Shown in pieces: positions 29,472-38,607 of a stretch of 64,000 bases of DNA. Both the position numbers and the translations under genes were made by a program. The notes below the pieces were generated by a model. That model saw nothing but the letters and a program-made list of their open reading frames with translations. It was not told the origin of the DNA and did not search any database. The stretch comes from Methyloversatilis sp. (lineage in GTDB: Bacteria > Pseudomonadota > Gammaproteobacteria > Burkholderiales > Rhodocyclaceae). Location of the stretch: assembly GCA_016791045.1 (NCBI GenBank), contig JAEUNO010000003.1:1-64000 (forward strand), given 5' to 3'. Each line of letters begins with the position of its first letter. The stretch's first letter is position 1.

Positions 29472-32024
29472 ATGGCGAACACCGACCTGTCTGCGCACAC
29501 GCCGATGATGGCGCAGTACCTGGGCTTCAAGCGGCAGCACCCCGATCTGCTGGTGTTCTACCGGATGGGGGATTTCTACGAGCTGTTCTTCGAGGACGCG
29601 ATCCGCGCCGCTCGCCTGCTCGACATCACGCAGACGCACCGCGGCCAGTCGGCCGGCCAGCCGATTCCGATGGCGGGCGTGCCCTTCCACGCGGTCGAGC
29701 AGTATCTGGCGCGGCTGGTGAAGCTGGGCGAGTCGGTGGTCATCGTCGAACAGATCGGCGACCCCGCCACGTCCAAGGGACCGGTCGAGCGCGCGATTGC
29801 GCGCATCGTCACGCCGGGCACGCTGACCGACGCCAGCCTGCTCGACGAGCGCGCCGATTCGCTGCTGATGGCGCTGCATGTCGAGCGCGCCCGGGCCGGT
29901 GTCGCCTGGCTGAATCTGGCCAGTGGCGAACTGAAACTGACCGAAGTCGCCACCAATGTGCTGCCGTCGCTGCTCGACCGGCTGCGCCCGGCCGAACTGC
30001 TGGTGGCCGACAGCGGCACGGCACCGGACGGCAGCTGGGCCGTCACGTCGCGCAGCGCCTGGCAGTTCGACGCGGGCGAAGCCACGCGCCTGCTGTGCGA
30101 GCACTTCGGCAGCCGCGACCTCGCCGCCTTCGACGTAGCCGACGTGCCGATCGCGCTGGCCGCCTGCGGTGCGCTGTTCAGCTACGCCCAGGCGACCCAG
30201 CAGCGCGCGCTGTCGCACGTGACGACGCTCGCCGTCGAACACGATTCCGCCTGGCTGCGCATGGACGCCGCCACCCGGCGCAATCTCGAACTGACCGAAA
30301 CGCTGCGCGGCGAAGCGTCACCGACGCTGCTGTCGCTGCTCGACACCTGCGCCACGTCGATGGGGTCGCGCTGGCTGCGCCGCTGCCTGCACCACCCGCT
30401 GCGCGAACGCGCACAGGCCGAGGCGAGGCATCAGGCGGTCGAGGCCCTGCGTAGCGACACCACCGCCGATTCGTTGCACGACGCGCTGCGCGGGCTGGCC
30501 GACATTGAGCGCATCGGCGCGCGCATCGCGCTGCGCACCGCGCGACCGCGCGATCTGTCGAGCCTGCGCGACAGTCTGGCGCGGCTGGGCGACATCGCTG
30601 CCGCAGTGCCGCCGGACGGTGGCCTGCTCGACGACGCCCGCGCCACGCTGGCGCAGCCGCTCGACGCCTGCGCCCTGCTCGCCTGCGCCATCATGGACGA
30701 ACCGGCTTCGCAGCTGCGCGACGGTCGCGTGATGCGCGCCGGCTTCGACGCCGAACTCGACGAACTGCGCGGCCTGCAGGACAACTGCGGCGAATTCCTG
30801 CTCGCCCTCGAAGCGCGCGAGCGCAGCCGGACCGGCATCGCCAACCTGAAGGTCGAATACAACCGCGTGCACGGCTTCTATATAGAGGTGACGAACGCCC
30901 ACGTCGAACGCATTCCGGACGACTATCGTCGCCGGCAGACGCTGAAGAACGCCGAGCGCTACATCACGCCGGAACTGAAAACCTTCGAGGACCGCGCGCT
31001 GTCTGCCGCCGAACGCGCCACCTCGCGCGAAAAGCACCTGTACGAGCAACTGCTGGACGCGCTCGCCCCGGATCTCCCGGCACTCGGCGACATCGCCCGT
31101 GCGCTGGCGCAGCTCGACGGTCTGCTCGCCTTCGCGCGCGCCGCGCAGCGCCACGACTATTGCCGGCCGCAGTTCGTCGACGAACCCGAAATCACGATCG
31201 TGCGCGGGCGCCACCCGGTGGTCGAACAGCAGGTCGACAGCTTCATCGCCAACGACACCGCCATGCATGACGCGCGGCGCATGCTGCTGATCACCGGCCC
31301 GAACATGGGCGGCAAGTCGACCTATATGCGACAGGTCGCACTGATCGCGCTGATGGCGCACTGCGGCTGCCCGGTGCCTGCGCAGTCGGTGCGGCTCGGT
31401 CCGCTGGACGCCATCCACACGCGCATCGGCGCGTCCGACGATCTGGCTTCCGGCCGTTCGACCTTCATGGTCGAAATGACCGAAGCCGCCGGCATCCTGC
31501 ACGGCGCGACCGAGCGCAGCCTGGTGCTGATGGACGAAATAGGTCGCGGCACCTCGACGTTCGACGGCGTGGCGCTGGCCCAGTCCATCGCCCGCCATCT
31601 GCTGACGCGCAACCGCAGCTGGACGCTGTTCGCCACCCACTACTTCGAACTGACGCAGCTGGCGCAGACCCATCCGACCTGCGCCAACATGCACCTGGAC
31701 GCGGTCGAGCACGGCAGGCGCATCGTGTTCCTGCACGCCATCGAAGAGGGCCCGGCGTCGCAGTCCTACGGCATCGAAGTGGCGGCGCTCGCCGGCGTGC
31801 CCGGCACGGTGATCCGCGACGCGCGACGCGCGCTGCAGCAGCTCGAAGCCAGCCGCATCAGCGCCGGTCCGCAGGCCGATCTGTTCGCCCCTGCCGCCCC
31901 GCCGCCGGAACCACCCGTGCATGCCGCGGTCGATGCGCTGGCCGCGCTCGACCCCGACAGCCTGAGTCCTCGCGAAGCACTCGATGCGCTGTATGCGCTG
32001 AAGAAGCTGGTGCCGGAGAATTGA
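29472..32024 (+). CDS. mutS: DNA mismatch repair protein MutS
   Basis: Recognises mismatches and starts methyl- or MutL-dependent repair. The 850-residue protein has the mismatch-binding [11 protein letters not shown] near residues 29-39 (Phe-x-Glu motif), the connector and lever domains, the P-loop [10 protein letters not shown] near residues 608-617, and [16 protein letters not shown] 29472 ([13 protein letters not shown]) aligns with E. coli MutS; the in-frame TTG at 29463 is less likely. It follows suhB by 25 bases and may share its transcript. Confidence 0.97.
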   Translation: MANTDLSAHTPMMAQYLGFKRQHPDLLVFYRMGDFYELFFEDAIRAARLLDITQTHRGQSAGQPIPMAGVPFHAVEQYLARLVKLGESVVIVEQIGDPATSKGPVERAIARIVTPGTLTDASLLDERADSLLMALHVERARAGVAWLNLASGELKLTEVATNVLPSLLDRLRPAELLVADSGTAPDGSWAVTSRSAWQFDAGEATRLLCEHFGSRDLAAFDVADVPIALAACGALFSYAQATQQRALSHVTTLAVEHDSAWLRMDAATRRNLELTETLRGEASPTLLSLLDTCATSMGSRWLRRCLHHPLRERAQAEARHQAVEALRSDTTADSLHDALRGLADIERIGARIALRTARPRDLSSLRDSLARLGDIAAAVPPDGGLLDDARATLAQPLDACALLACAIMDEPASQLRDGRVMRAGFDAELDELRGLQDNCGEFLLALEARERSRTGIANLKVEYNRVHGFYIEVTNAHVERIPDDYRRRQTLKNAERYITPELKTFEDRALSAAERATSREKHLYEQLLDALAPDLPALGDIARALAQLDGLLAFARAAQRHDYCRPQFVDEPEITIVRGRHPVVEQQVDSFIANDTAMHDARRMLLITGPNMGGKSTYMRQVALIALMAHCGCPVPAQSVRLGPLDAIHTRIGASDDLASGRSTFMVEMTEAAGILHGATERSLVLMDEIGRGTSTFDGVALAQSIARHLLTRNRSWTLFATHYFELTQLAQTHPTCANMHLDAVEHGRRIVFLHAIEEGPASQSYGIEVAALAGVPGTVIRDARRALQQLEASRISAGPQADLFAPAAPPPEPPVHAAVDALAALDPDSLSPREALDALYALKKLVPEN

Positions 32025-32090
32025 CAAGGCCCGGTGCGGAAGCTTCCCGCATCCGCTGCAGCACCTGCCCACCCAGGACACCGACACATC

Positions 32091-32480
32091 ATGACTTACG
32101 CAATCATCTGGATCATCACCGCGCTTCTGCTCGGCTTCTGGACCTTGCTGACCTGGACGGCCGACGCCGTGCTCACGTGGCCGGGCTGGAATGCCGACGC
32201 GCTGGCGACCTGGCCCGGCTGGGTGGTGAGCCTGCAGCCGCCGGTTTGGCTGGCGCCCTGGCTGCCCGAGGGTTGGCTGGAGTCGGCGCGACAAACCCTG
32301 CTTGACTGGGGACCGACGATACAGGCGTCGCTGCAGCAGATTCCCGACCTGACCGGCTGGCTGAGCGCCATCGTCTGGGCGGTGTGGCTGATCGGTGCCC
32401 TCGGCTTCCTGCTGATGGGGCTGGCTGCGAGCGCGATCGCGCGCATGCTGCTGCCGCGCAAGCCCGAGCCGGCAGGCTGA
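32091..32480 (+). CDS. Small Trp-rich two-span membrane protein, unknown
   Basis: Not recognised. The 129-residue product has an N-terminal span (IIWIITALLLGFWTLLTW, residues 5-22) and a second span near residues 92-115 (AIVWAVWLIGALGFLLMGLAA). An unusually tryptophan- and proline-rich loop lies between them. A basic tail RMLLPRKPEPAG ends it. ATG 32091 follows an open frame from 32034, but the first span begins here. It lies 66 bases after mutS and is convergent with the GGDEF-EAL gene. Confidence 0.65.
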   Translation: MTYAIIWIITALLLGFWTLLTWTADAVLTWPGWNADALATWPGWVVSLQPPVWLAPWLPEGWLESARQTLLDWGPTIQASLQQIPDLTGWLSAIVWAVWLIGALGFLLMGLAASAIARMLLPRKPEPAG

Positions 32481-32493
32481 CCTGCGGAGCCGC

Positions 32494-34944
32494 TCAGGCG
32501 CGGTCCATTCTTGCGGCGACTACTTCCGGATCCCACGAGGCCATGAAGCGCGCCACCTCTGCGCCTTCGACCGGCCGGCTGACCAGGAAGCCCTGCATCA
32601 ACGCACAGCCGCGGCTGCGCAGCAGTCGGGCTTCGTCGACGCTCTCGACACCTTCCGCGACCGCCGTCATCTTCAACGCGGCCGACATCGCGAGAATCGT
32701 TTCGACCAGCACCTGGGCATCGCTGTCGCTCGCAAGATCGCGCACGAAGCTGCGATCTATCTTCAGGGTATCGAACTGGAAGCGCTTGATGTAGCTGAGG
32801 GCGGAATACCCTGTGCCGAAGTCGTCCAGCGCGATGTGGATGCCCTCGGCCCGGAGGATGTTGAGCGTTGCCACAGCCTCATCGGTGTTTTCCATCAGCA
32901 CGGATTCGGTGATCTCGAGCTCGACGCGACCAGCGCCCAGTCCCGCCGTTGCAGCACGCACCTGATCTATGAAATCACTGAGGCCCAGTTGAACGGCCGA
33001 CACATTGATCGACACCATGACGTCCTTCGGCCATGCAGCCGCCTGACGGCAGGCTTCGTTGAGCACCCACTCGCCGATGCCGGGCATGAGGCCGCACGCT
33101 TCCGCAACCGGAATGAATTCAGCGGGAGAAATGTCCCCTCTCTCAGGGTGACGCCACCGCAGCAAGGCCTCGAAACCGCTGATCACCCAGGTATCCAGCG
33201 AAACCTGCGGCTGGAACACCAGACGCAATTCACCTCGTTCGACTGCGCCCTGCAGGGCGCTCTGAATCTCCATGCGACGAATCGCCACTTCGACCATCGA
33301 CGCGTCGTAGAAACAGTAGCGGCTGCCGCCCGCCTGCTTGGCTGCGTAAAGCGCAACGTCGGCGCGCTTGAGCAGGGTATCGGCATCGCTGCCGTCAGCC
33401 GGCGCCATGGCGACACCGATGCTGCTGCGCAGCGTGAGCATCTGACCATTGACGTCACAGGGAGTCTTGAGGCTTTCCAGCAGCCGGTCCAGCTGCATCC
33501 GGACTTCCTGCGGCCCGGCCACGCCTCGCAGCATGATGGCGAATTCATCACCACCCAGCCGGGCGACCGTATCGGAACTGCGGGTATTCGAAAGCAGCCG
33601 TTGCCCGAATGACTGCAGGAACAGGTCGCCTGCGGCGTGCCCGAGCGTGTCATTGACACCCTTGAAGCCATCCAGGTCAAGACAGATCACTGCGACGGGA
33701 GGCATCATGCCCGATGGCATGGACAGATGGGATTCGAGACCTTCGCGAAACTGGGTTCGATTCACCAGCCCGGTCAAGGCATCGTTGTGAGCCAGCCAAG
33801 AAAGGCGCCGATTGATGATCTGATTCTCGGTGACATCCGCAGCAACGCCGCGCCAGCCGGTCAGACGCCCGCGATCATCGAGCAGCGGTCGCGCGCTGAG
33901 CGACCAGAAGCGTTGGCCTGATGCATTGCTGACCGGAAGCAGCACGTCCCTGAAAGGGGCGCGCCGGGCGAACTTCTTGCGCAGTGCCTTCCATGCCGAG
34001 AGCGCTTCTTTCGAACGGATCGCCATCGGTTTGAGGAGGGCAACAGCGTGCCTTCTTCCCGGATCGGCGGTGCCCACTGCGAGCGCCGCTTCGAGTCGAG
34101 GCGAAACGTGCACGAATTGCCAGTCGGCGTCGAGCTCCCACAACAGATCGCTCGCATGATTCTCGAAGTCGCGCAGCAGCAATCCGATGACTTCGTTCTG
34201 ACGGTCCGCCCGGGCTTCCGCGGTCAGCCTTGCGCCGAGCGTACGCGCGGCTACCCACGCACAGTAGATCACGATGACGCTGTAGATCAGCAGGAGCAGC
34301 GCCAGGCTTCCGGAATGATTGTGCTCTGCCATGGCAATCGCGATCGCGGTGCCGCTGCCCAGAATCACCACATAAGTCGTCGATGCCCACGGCACGCTGG
34401 ACAGGGCGAACCCGCCCGCGCAGATCATTCCGGTGGTCACCATCGCCACGAACAGGCGCAACTCGGGGTCCGACACGCCATACAGCGCAATCGGCATCAC
34501 GGCCCACGCCAGAGCCAGCACTCCTGCCTGGACAACAACATGCCGAACGGCCCTGCGGGAGGCGCTGCATCTCGCTGGTTGCTGGCGCGACTTCAGCCAG
34601 CCATGCAGACCGATGGCCGCAAGCATCGAAATGACGAGGCTCCACGTGACCAGAAAGACGTGTGCGCCCTCAGCCCAAATCGTGACACTGACGACGATGG
34701 CATTCACGACATTGATGACCATCGCCAGCGGTGTGAAGCGGAGCAGCGCCTCGATCTGCCGCGCCCGGAATCGGGCAGCGGTCGCTTCGTCGACGTCGTA
34801 GGCACGGAAGAACTCGCGCGCGGCACGCATCACACGCGGCATGCCGCTGATTCGGCAAAGCCGGCCCGGCTGGGACGCGACACTTTCCGCCTGCCGCTGC
34901 GCAGCTGCGCCAGGCAGGCCCGGACTTTGCAGAAAATCAGGCAT
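32494..34944 (-). CDS. Membrane-bound GGDEF-EAL cyclic-di-GMP enzyme with PAS region
   Basis: Makes and/or degrades c-di-GMP. From ATG 34944 (MPDFLQSPGL) the product is 816 residues: six membrane spans in the first third (about residues 55-255), a PAS-like region ending in WRGVAADVTENQ, a GGDEF domain with intact RLGGDEF and an inhibitory-site RxxD exactly five residues before it (RSSD), and an EAL domain with EALLRW, NVSAVQL, DDFGTGYSAL and AEGVE. Both catalytic sites look intact, so it may be bifunctional. The start is unsure: the frame opens at 35016 and another ATG is at 34842, none with a clear ribosome site. Convergent with the Trp-rich gene. Confidence 0.88.
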   Translation of the reverse strand: MPDFLQSPGLPGAAAQRQAESVASQPGRLCRISGMPRVMRAAREFFRAYDVDEATAARFRARQIEALLRFTPLAMVINVVNAIVVSVTIWAEGAHVFLVTWSLVISMLAAIGLHGWLKSRQQPARCSASRRAVRHVVVQAGVLALAWAVMPIALYGVSDPELRLFVAMVTTGMICAGGFALSSVPWASTTYVVILGSGTAIAIAMAEHNHSGSLALLLLIYSVIVIYCAWVAARTLGARLTAEARADRQNEVIGLLLRDFENHASDLLWELDADWQFVHVSPRLEAALAVGTADPGRRHAVALLKPMAIRSKEALSAWKALRKKFARRAPFRDVLLPVSNASGQRFWSLSARPLLDDRGRLTGWRGVAADVTENQIINRRLSWLAHNDALTGLVNRTQFREGLESHLSMPSGMMPPVAVICLDLDGFKGVNDTLGHAAGDLFLQSFGQRLLSNTRSSDTVARLGGDEFAIMLRGVAGPQEVRMQLDRLLESLKTPCDVNGQMLTLRSSIGVAMAPADGSDADTLLKRADVALYAAKQAGGSRYCFYDASMVEVAIRRMEIQSALQGAVERGELRLVFQPQVSLDTWVISGFEALLRWRHPERGDISPAEFIPVAEACGLMPGIGEWVLNEACRQAAAWPKDVMVSINVSAVQLGLSDFIDQVRAATAGLGAGRVELEITESVLMENTDEAVATLNILRAEGIHIALDDFGTGYSALSYIKRFQFDTLKIDRSFVRDLASDSDAQVLVETILAMSAALKMTAVAEGVESVDEARLLRSRGCALMQGFLVSRPVEGAEVARFMASWDPEVVAARMDRA

Positions 34945-35358
34945 GAGGAGCGCATCTCGACAGCCGGGCGGCGCACCGACGGTACAACGCCGGCGAGGCG
35001 CACCTGTCGTGGGCAAGGCACTCGACAGGCCGGCTTGCCGTGACGTCGGTACGATGGAACTTGAATGCCGAAACCTTCATGCATTTGAGAAAAGACAATG
35101 GATTGAAGTGCTTCGGCACGCGACGTGCAAACTTGAGCGTTGTACCGTCAACGAATGTGACGCGTGTCAGACGGCCGGTTCGCCCGCCGGCCCTGCCTTT
35201 TGCACCCGACCATCAGGGCGCCCGCAGCGGCGAAGGCATCATCACCGTGCATGGCGAAACCGTTGCCGCTCACGTGACGCGCCCTCACCGACACGACGCG
35301 CCCACTTTCGAGCAACAGACCCATGCCATCGATCGGCGGGATCCGCCACGCCAGCGAG
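34945..35358. other. Intergenic gap upstream of the GGDEF-EAL gene
   Basis: About 414 bases between the chosen start of the GGDEF-EAL gene and the modC stop. The part from 35040 to 35170 is less GC-rich. No convincing gene, terminator or promoter pair was seen; a short hairpin GTGC-TTCG-GCAC lies at about 35108-35119. If the GGDEF-EAL gene starts at 35016 the gap shrinks to 342 bases. Confidence 0.4.
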
Positions 35359-36513
35359 CTAGGTCGTCAGCGCAGGCGGACGCGGGTGCAGCGGCATCAC
35401 GTGCACCAGGGCTGGATCCAGGCGCACGGCCAGCCGGTCGCCGTTGGCGATGCGCTGGCGCTGCGGCCCGGCCAGCGTGATGCGCAGACTGATCTGCGGA
35501 TTGCGCTCGAGCGTCAGCGATGCGAGCGTGATTTCGCCCAGATGGCGGGCGTCGCTCACCCTCGCCTCCAGCGCCTCGCCGTTGCCATCGCTGCCGAGCA
35601 GGATGCCGTCACCCGGCACGACCCAGTTCACCGGCTGGCCCGGCTTGATCTTTCCCTTGTCGCGCACTTCGAGCAGCATGTCCTCATCCTCGCTCGCGCC
35701 ACCGGCCGCCGTCACCCACTTCAGCAGGCCCCAGCCGGCGCGACCTGAAGGCCCCATCCAGACCCCCTGAAAACGGTTGTGCATGCCCACCAGATCGGCC
35801 ACGCGCGCGTTGCGCGGCGCCCGATGAATGTGTTCGGGCGGCCCTTCCTGCAGGACCGCGCCGGCATCCATCACCACCAGCCGGTCAGCCAGCAGGCGCG
35901 CCTCGTTCAGGTCGTGGGTCACCAGCAGGATCGGGATGTCGAGATCGCTGCGCAACTGGGCCAGCAAGCGGTAAAGCCCTTGCCGGCTCATCTGGTCGAC
36001 CGCCGAAAAGGGCTCGTCGAGCAGCAGCAGCTTCGGTTCGCGGGCCAGCGCACGCGCCACCGCCACACGCTGCTGCTGGCCGCCCGACAGCGCGCCCGGC
36101 CGCCGCATCTGTTGTTCGCCGGACAGGCGCACATGGTCGAGCCAGCGCCGGGCCTGCGCGTCGCGCTCGGCCGTCGGCAGGTGCAGCATGGCCAGCGCGA
36201 CGTTGTCGGCTGCGCTCAGATGCGGCATCAGCGCGTAGTTCTGGAACACCAGCCCGACATGCCGACGCTGCGGCGGCAGGAAGATGCCCTGTTCGCTGTC
36301 GCACCACACCTGCCCGCCGACCTCGACACGTCCGCGCTGCGGGCGCATCAGCCCGGCCAGCACGCGCAGCATCGATGTCTTGCCGGCACCCGACGGGCCG
36401 ACCAGCGCCAGCAGTTCGCCGGCTGAACACTCGAAGCGGCCGCGCAGCGGCATCGGCTCCTGCTGATCGATCTCGACGCGCAAGGCGCGCGGTCCGTCGC
36501 GCCGGTCGCTCAT
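35359..36513 (-). CDS. modC: Molybdate ABC transporter ATP-binding protein
   Basis: ATPase that powers molybdate (possibly tungstate) import. The 384-residue protein has Walker A GPSGAGKTS near residues 39-47, the ABC signature LSGGQQQRVAVARAL, Walker B LLLLDEPFSAVD and the switch histidine in LVTHDLNEA. A C-terminal extension of about 130 residues includes a TOBE-like domain that can bind the oxyanion. Its ATG 36513 overlaps the modB stop as ATGA. Substrate is inferred from ModA and the ModE-like neighbour; sulfate/thiosulfate importers are the nearest alternative. Confidence 0.88.
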   Translation of the reverse strand: MSDRRDGPRALRVEIDQQEPMPLRGRFECSAGELLALVGPSGAGKTSMLRVLAGLMRPQRGRVEVGGQVWCDSEQGIFLPPQRRHVGLVFQNYALMPHLSAADNVALAMLHLPTAERDAQARRWLDHVRLSGEQQMRRPGALSGGQQQRVAVARALAREPKLLLLDEPFSAVDQMSRQGLYRLLAQLRSDLDIPILLVTHDLNEARLLADRLVVMDAGAVLQEGPPEHIHRAPRNARVADLVGMHNRFQGVWMGPSGRAGWGLLKWVTAAGGASEDEDMLLEVRDKGKIKPGQPVNWVVPGDGILLGSDGNGEALEARVSDARHLGEITLASLTLERNPQISLRITLAGPQRQRIANGDRLAVRLDPALVHVMPLHPRPPALTT

Positions 36514-37175
36514 CGCCGGGCCACCAGTCGGGCCGACGCGAAGAACGATGCCGCGACCGCGCCGAGCGACAGCACAAGCAGCAGCAGCGCCATGCGGTCG
36601 GCACCGGCGAGGTCGAACGACTGCACGCGATCGTAGATGGCGATGGCCACCGTCCGGGTTTCGCCCGGAATGCTGCCGCCCATCATGAGCACCACGCCGA
36701 ATTCGCCCAGCGTGTGTACAAAGGTGAGCACCATGGCCGACAGGATGCCCGGCCAGGCCAGCGGCAGTTCGACACGCCAGAAGGTCTGCCAGTCACCGAG
36801 CCCGCAGACCGACGCCGCTTCGGCGAGATTGTCGGGTATCGCCTCGAAGGCGCGCTGCACCGGCTGCACGATGAATGGAATGTTGAATACCAGCGAGGCG
36901 ATCAGCAGGCCGGCGAAATTGAAGGTCAGCCTGACATCGAAGCTGTCGAGCAGCCAGCGCCCGAGCGGCGAGCCCGCACCCAGCGACACCAGCAGGTAGT
37001 AGCCCAGCACGGTCGGCGGCAGCACCAGAGGAAGCACGACGAAGGCTTCGACCCAGGCCTTGCCGGAAAAGCGTGTGCGCGCCAGCCAGCGCCCGGCCAG
37101 CACGCCGAACGGCAGCAGCACCAGCAGCGTCACCACAGCAAGTTCTATCGACAGCGAAAATGCCTGCCAGTCCAT
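36510..37175 (-). CDS. modB: Molybdate ABC transporter permease
   Basis: Inner-membrane permease of the molybdate importer. The 221-residue protein has about five membrane spans and the EAA loop EAASVCGLGDWQTFWRVELP, which docks ModC. Length and motif match ModB (TIGR02141 type). It follows modA by 57 bases and overlaps modC by four. Confidence 0.9.
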   Translation of the reverse strand: MDWQAFSLSIELAVVTLLVLLPFGVLAGRWLARTRFSGKAWVEAFVVLPLVLPPTVLGYYLLVSLGAGSPLGRWLLDSFDVRLTFNFAGLLIASLVFNIPFIVQPVQRAFEAIPDNLAEAASVCGLGDWQTFWRVELPLAWPGILSAMVLTFVHTLGEFGVVLMMGGSIPGETRTVAIAIYDRVQSFDLAGADRMALLLLVLSLGAVAASFFASARLVARR

Positions 37176-37232
37176 GTCAGCTCCCGTTTCCGGATCAACA
37201 CACCGGCGTCAGCCGCAGTGGCGCACGCCGGG

Positions 37233-38018
37233 TCACTCCTTCGGCATTTCGAAACCGTAACGACGCATCACGTCCTGTGCCGCCGGCGTCGCGACGTAAT
37301 CGTAGAAGGCCCGCGCGGCGGGCGGCGCATCGCGCAGCAGCACCATGCGCTGGGCAAGTCTGCGATGCCAGCTTTCGGGGATCAGCGCAAACTCGCCCAG
37401 CCCGCCCACCTGGGGCGCCAGCGCCAGCGACAACGCGATGATGCCGCCCTGACCCGAGCCGGAGGTGGCGAACTGGGCCGCCTGTGAAATGTTTTCGCCC
37501 AGCACCAGACGCGGTTCGATGTCGGCCCACAGTCCGGCATGCTGCAACGCCTCCTTCGCCCGCGTGCCATAGGGTGCATGCTCGGGATTGGCGATAGCGA
37601 ACTTCTTCAGTCGTCCGTCACGCAGCGCGAGCGCCAGATCCTTCAATTCGCCGTCGGCCTTCAGCGGCGAACCCTTCGGCACCATCACGCCGATCCGGCC
37701 GTAGGCGTACAGCCGACCGCGATCCAGCGTGAGCCCCAGCTCGGCGAGCTTGAATACGAAATCCTCGTCGGCCGACATGAACAGATGAAACGGCGCGCCC
37801 TGCCGGATCTGCGAAAAGAAGTTGCCGGACGAGCCGAACACCAGACGCAGCTTGTGGCCGGTGTCGCGCTCGAAACGGGCCGCCAGCGCCTCGATCGCGA
37901 ACTTCAGATCGGACGCAGCCGCCACGGTCGGCGGCTCGGCAGCGCGCGCAGGTGACGCGACGGACAACGCAACGACGCACAACAGCAGGATTCGGTGGAT
38001 CAGGCGAACAGGTTTCAC
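37233..38018 (-). CDS. modA: Molybdate ABC transporter substrate-binding protein
   Basis: Periplasmic oxyanion-binding protein. From GTG 38018 the product is 261 residues with a signal peptide cleaved near Ala26 (VALSVASPARA). The ModA signature follows: VAAASDLKFAIEALAARF, then FGSSGNFFSQIRQGAPFHLFMSADE. GTG 38018 is chosen because GGAGG lies about 10 bases upstream and the signal peptide starts there; the longer frame to 38117 runs through the operator. First gene of modABC, read leftward. Confidence 0.9.
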   Translation of the reverse strand: MKPVRLIHRILLLCVVALSVASPARAAEPPTVAAASDLKFAIEALAARFERDTGHKLRLVFGSSGNFFSQIRQGAPFHLFMSADEDFVFKLAELGLTLDRGRLYAYGRIGVMVPKGSPLKADGELKDLALALRDGRLKKFAIANPEHAPYGTRAKEALQHAGLWADIEPRLVLGENISQAAQFATSGSGQGGIIALSLALAPQVGGLGEFALIPESWHRRLAQRMVLLRDAPPAARAFYDYVATPAAQDVMRRYGFEMPKE

Positions 38019-38041
38019 GGGCGACAGGCCTCCGCACGGTT

Positions 38042-38065
38042 CGATATACATTCGTATGGATATCG
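38042..38065. promoter_or_regulatory. Candidate ModE operator between modA and the ModE-like gene
   Basis: CGATAT (38042-38047) and ATATCG (38060-38065) form an inverted repeat 12 bases apart. This matches the pattern of E. coli ModE sites (CG-N-TATAT arms around an 8-12 base centre). It lies 24 bases before the modA GTG and 98 bases before the divergent regulator, in the most AT-rich part of the gap. Confidence 0.55.
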
Positions 38066-38162
38066 TTCGACGAGTATAACGAGTACCGTATGCCGTGCAT
38101 GGCCGTCCATGCATCAACCTGCCCGAAGTGCGTCCATCGCGCCCGATGGACGCCGATCAACG

Positions 38163-38555
38163 ATGACCAGAAACGCCGCGCCCGACACGCCCGAACACAG
38201 CACGCGGTTTCGCGTGCAGATCAAGCACGCCGTCGCGATCGGCCCGGGCAAGGCGGATGTGCTGCAGGGCATCGCCGCGACCGGATCGCTGGCCGAAACC
38301 GGTCGCCGGCTGGGCATGAGCTACCAGCGGATCTGGTCGCTGGTGGATGCGCTGAACAAGGATTTCGTCGAGCCGCTGGTCATCAAGCAGCGCGGCGGAA
38401 CGGCGGGCGGCGGCGCCCGGCTCACCCCCACCGGACAGCAGGTGCTCGCGCTTTACCGGGCGATCGAGGAGGACGCGCGCATCGCCGCGGCACGCCGACT
38501 GCCCGAACTGGTGGCACTGATCCGGGCGGGCGCCGGCGAGTCCGGGTCGGACTGA
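38163..38555 (+). CDS. Short ModE-like LysR-type winged-helix regulator
   Basis: Likely molybdate-responsive regulator of modABC. The 130-residue product contains only the winged helix-turn-helix of the ModE N-terminal domain (VAIGPGKADVLQGIAATGSLAETGRRLGMSYQRIW, split here by function, about residues 20-55) with the wing GGGARLTPTG. The C-terminal molybdate-binding (TOBE) domains of full ModE are absent, so sensing may need another protein such as the TOBE domain of ModC. It is divergent from modA across the candidate operator. ATG 38163 is used; the frame is open upstream. Confidence 0.8.
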   Translation: MTRNAAPDTPEHSTRFRVQIKHAVAIGPGKADVLQGIAATGSLAETGRRLGMSYQRIWSLVDALNKDFVEPLVIKQRGGTAGGGARLTPTGQQVLALYRAIEEDARIAAARRLPELVALIRAGAGESGSD

Positions 38556-38607
38556 AACGGCGCCGACCGCAATCGCGCCGCCGCGAGCAGGTCAAGCCAG
38601 GACCGGC

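Noticed and set aside
34830-35084. 84-codon minus-strand frame upstream of the GGDEF-EAL gene
   Set aside because: Overlaps the start of the larger gene, has no ribosome site and no recognisable feature.
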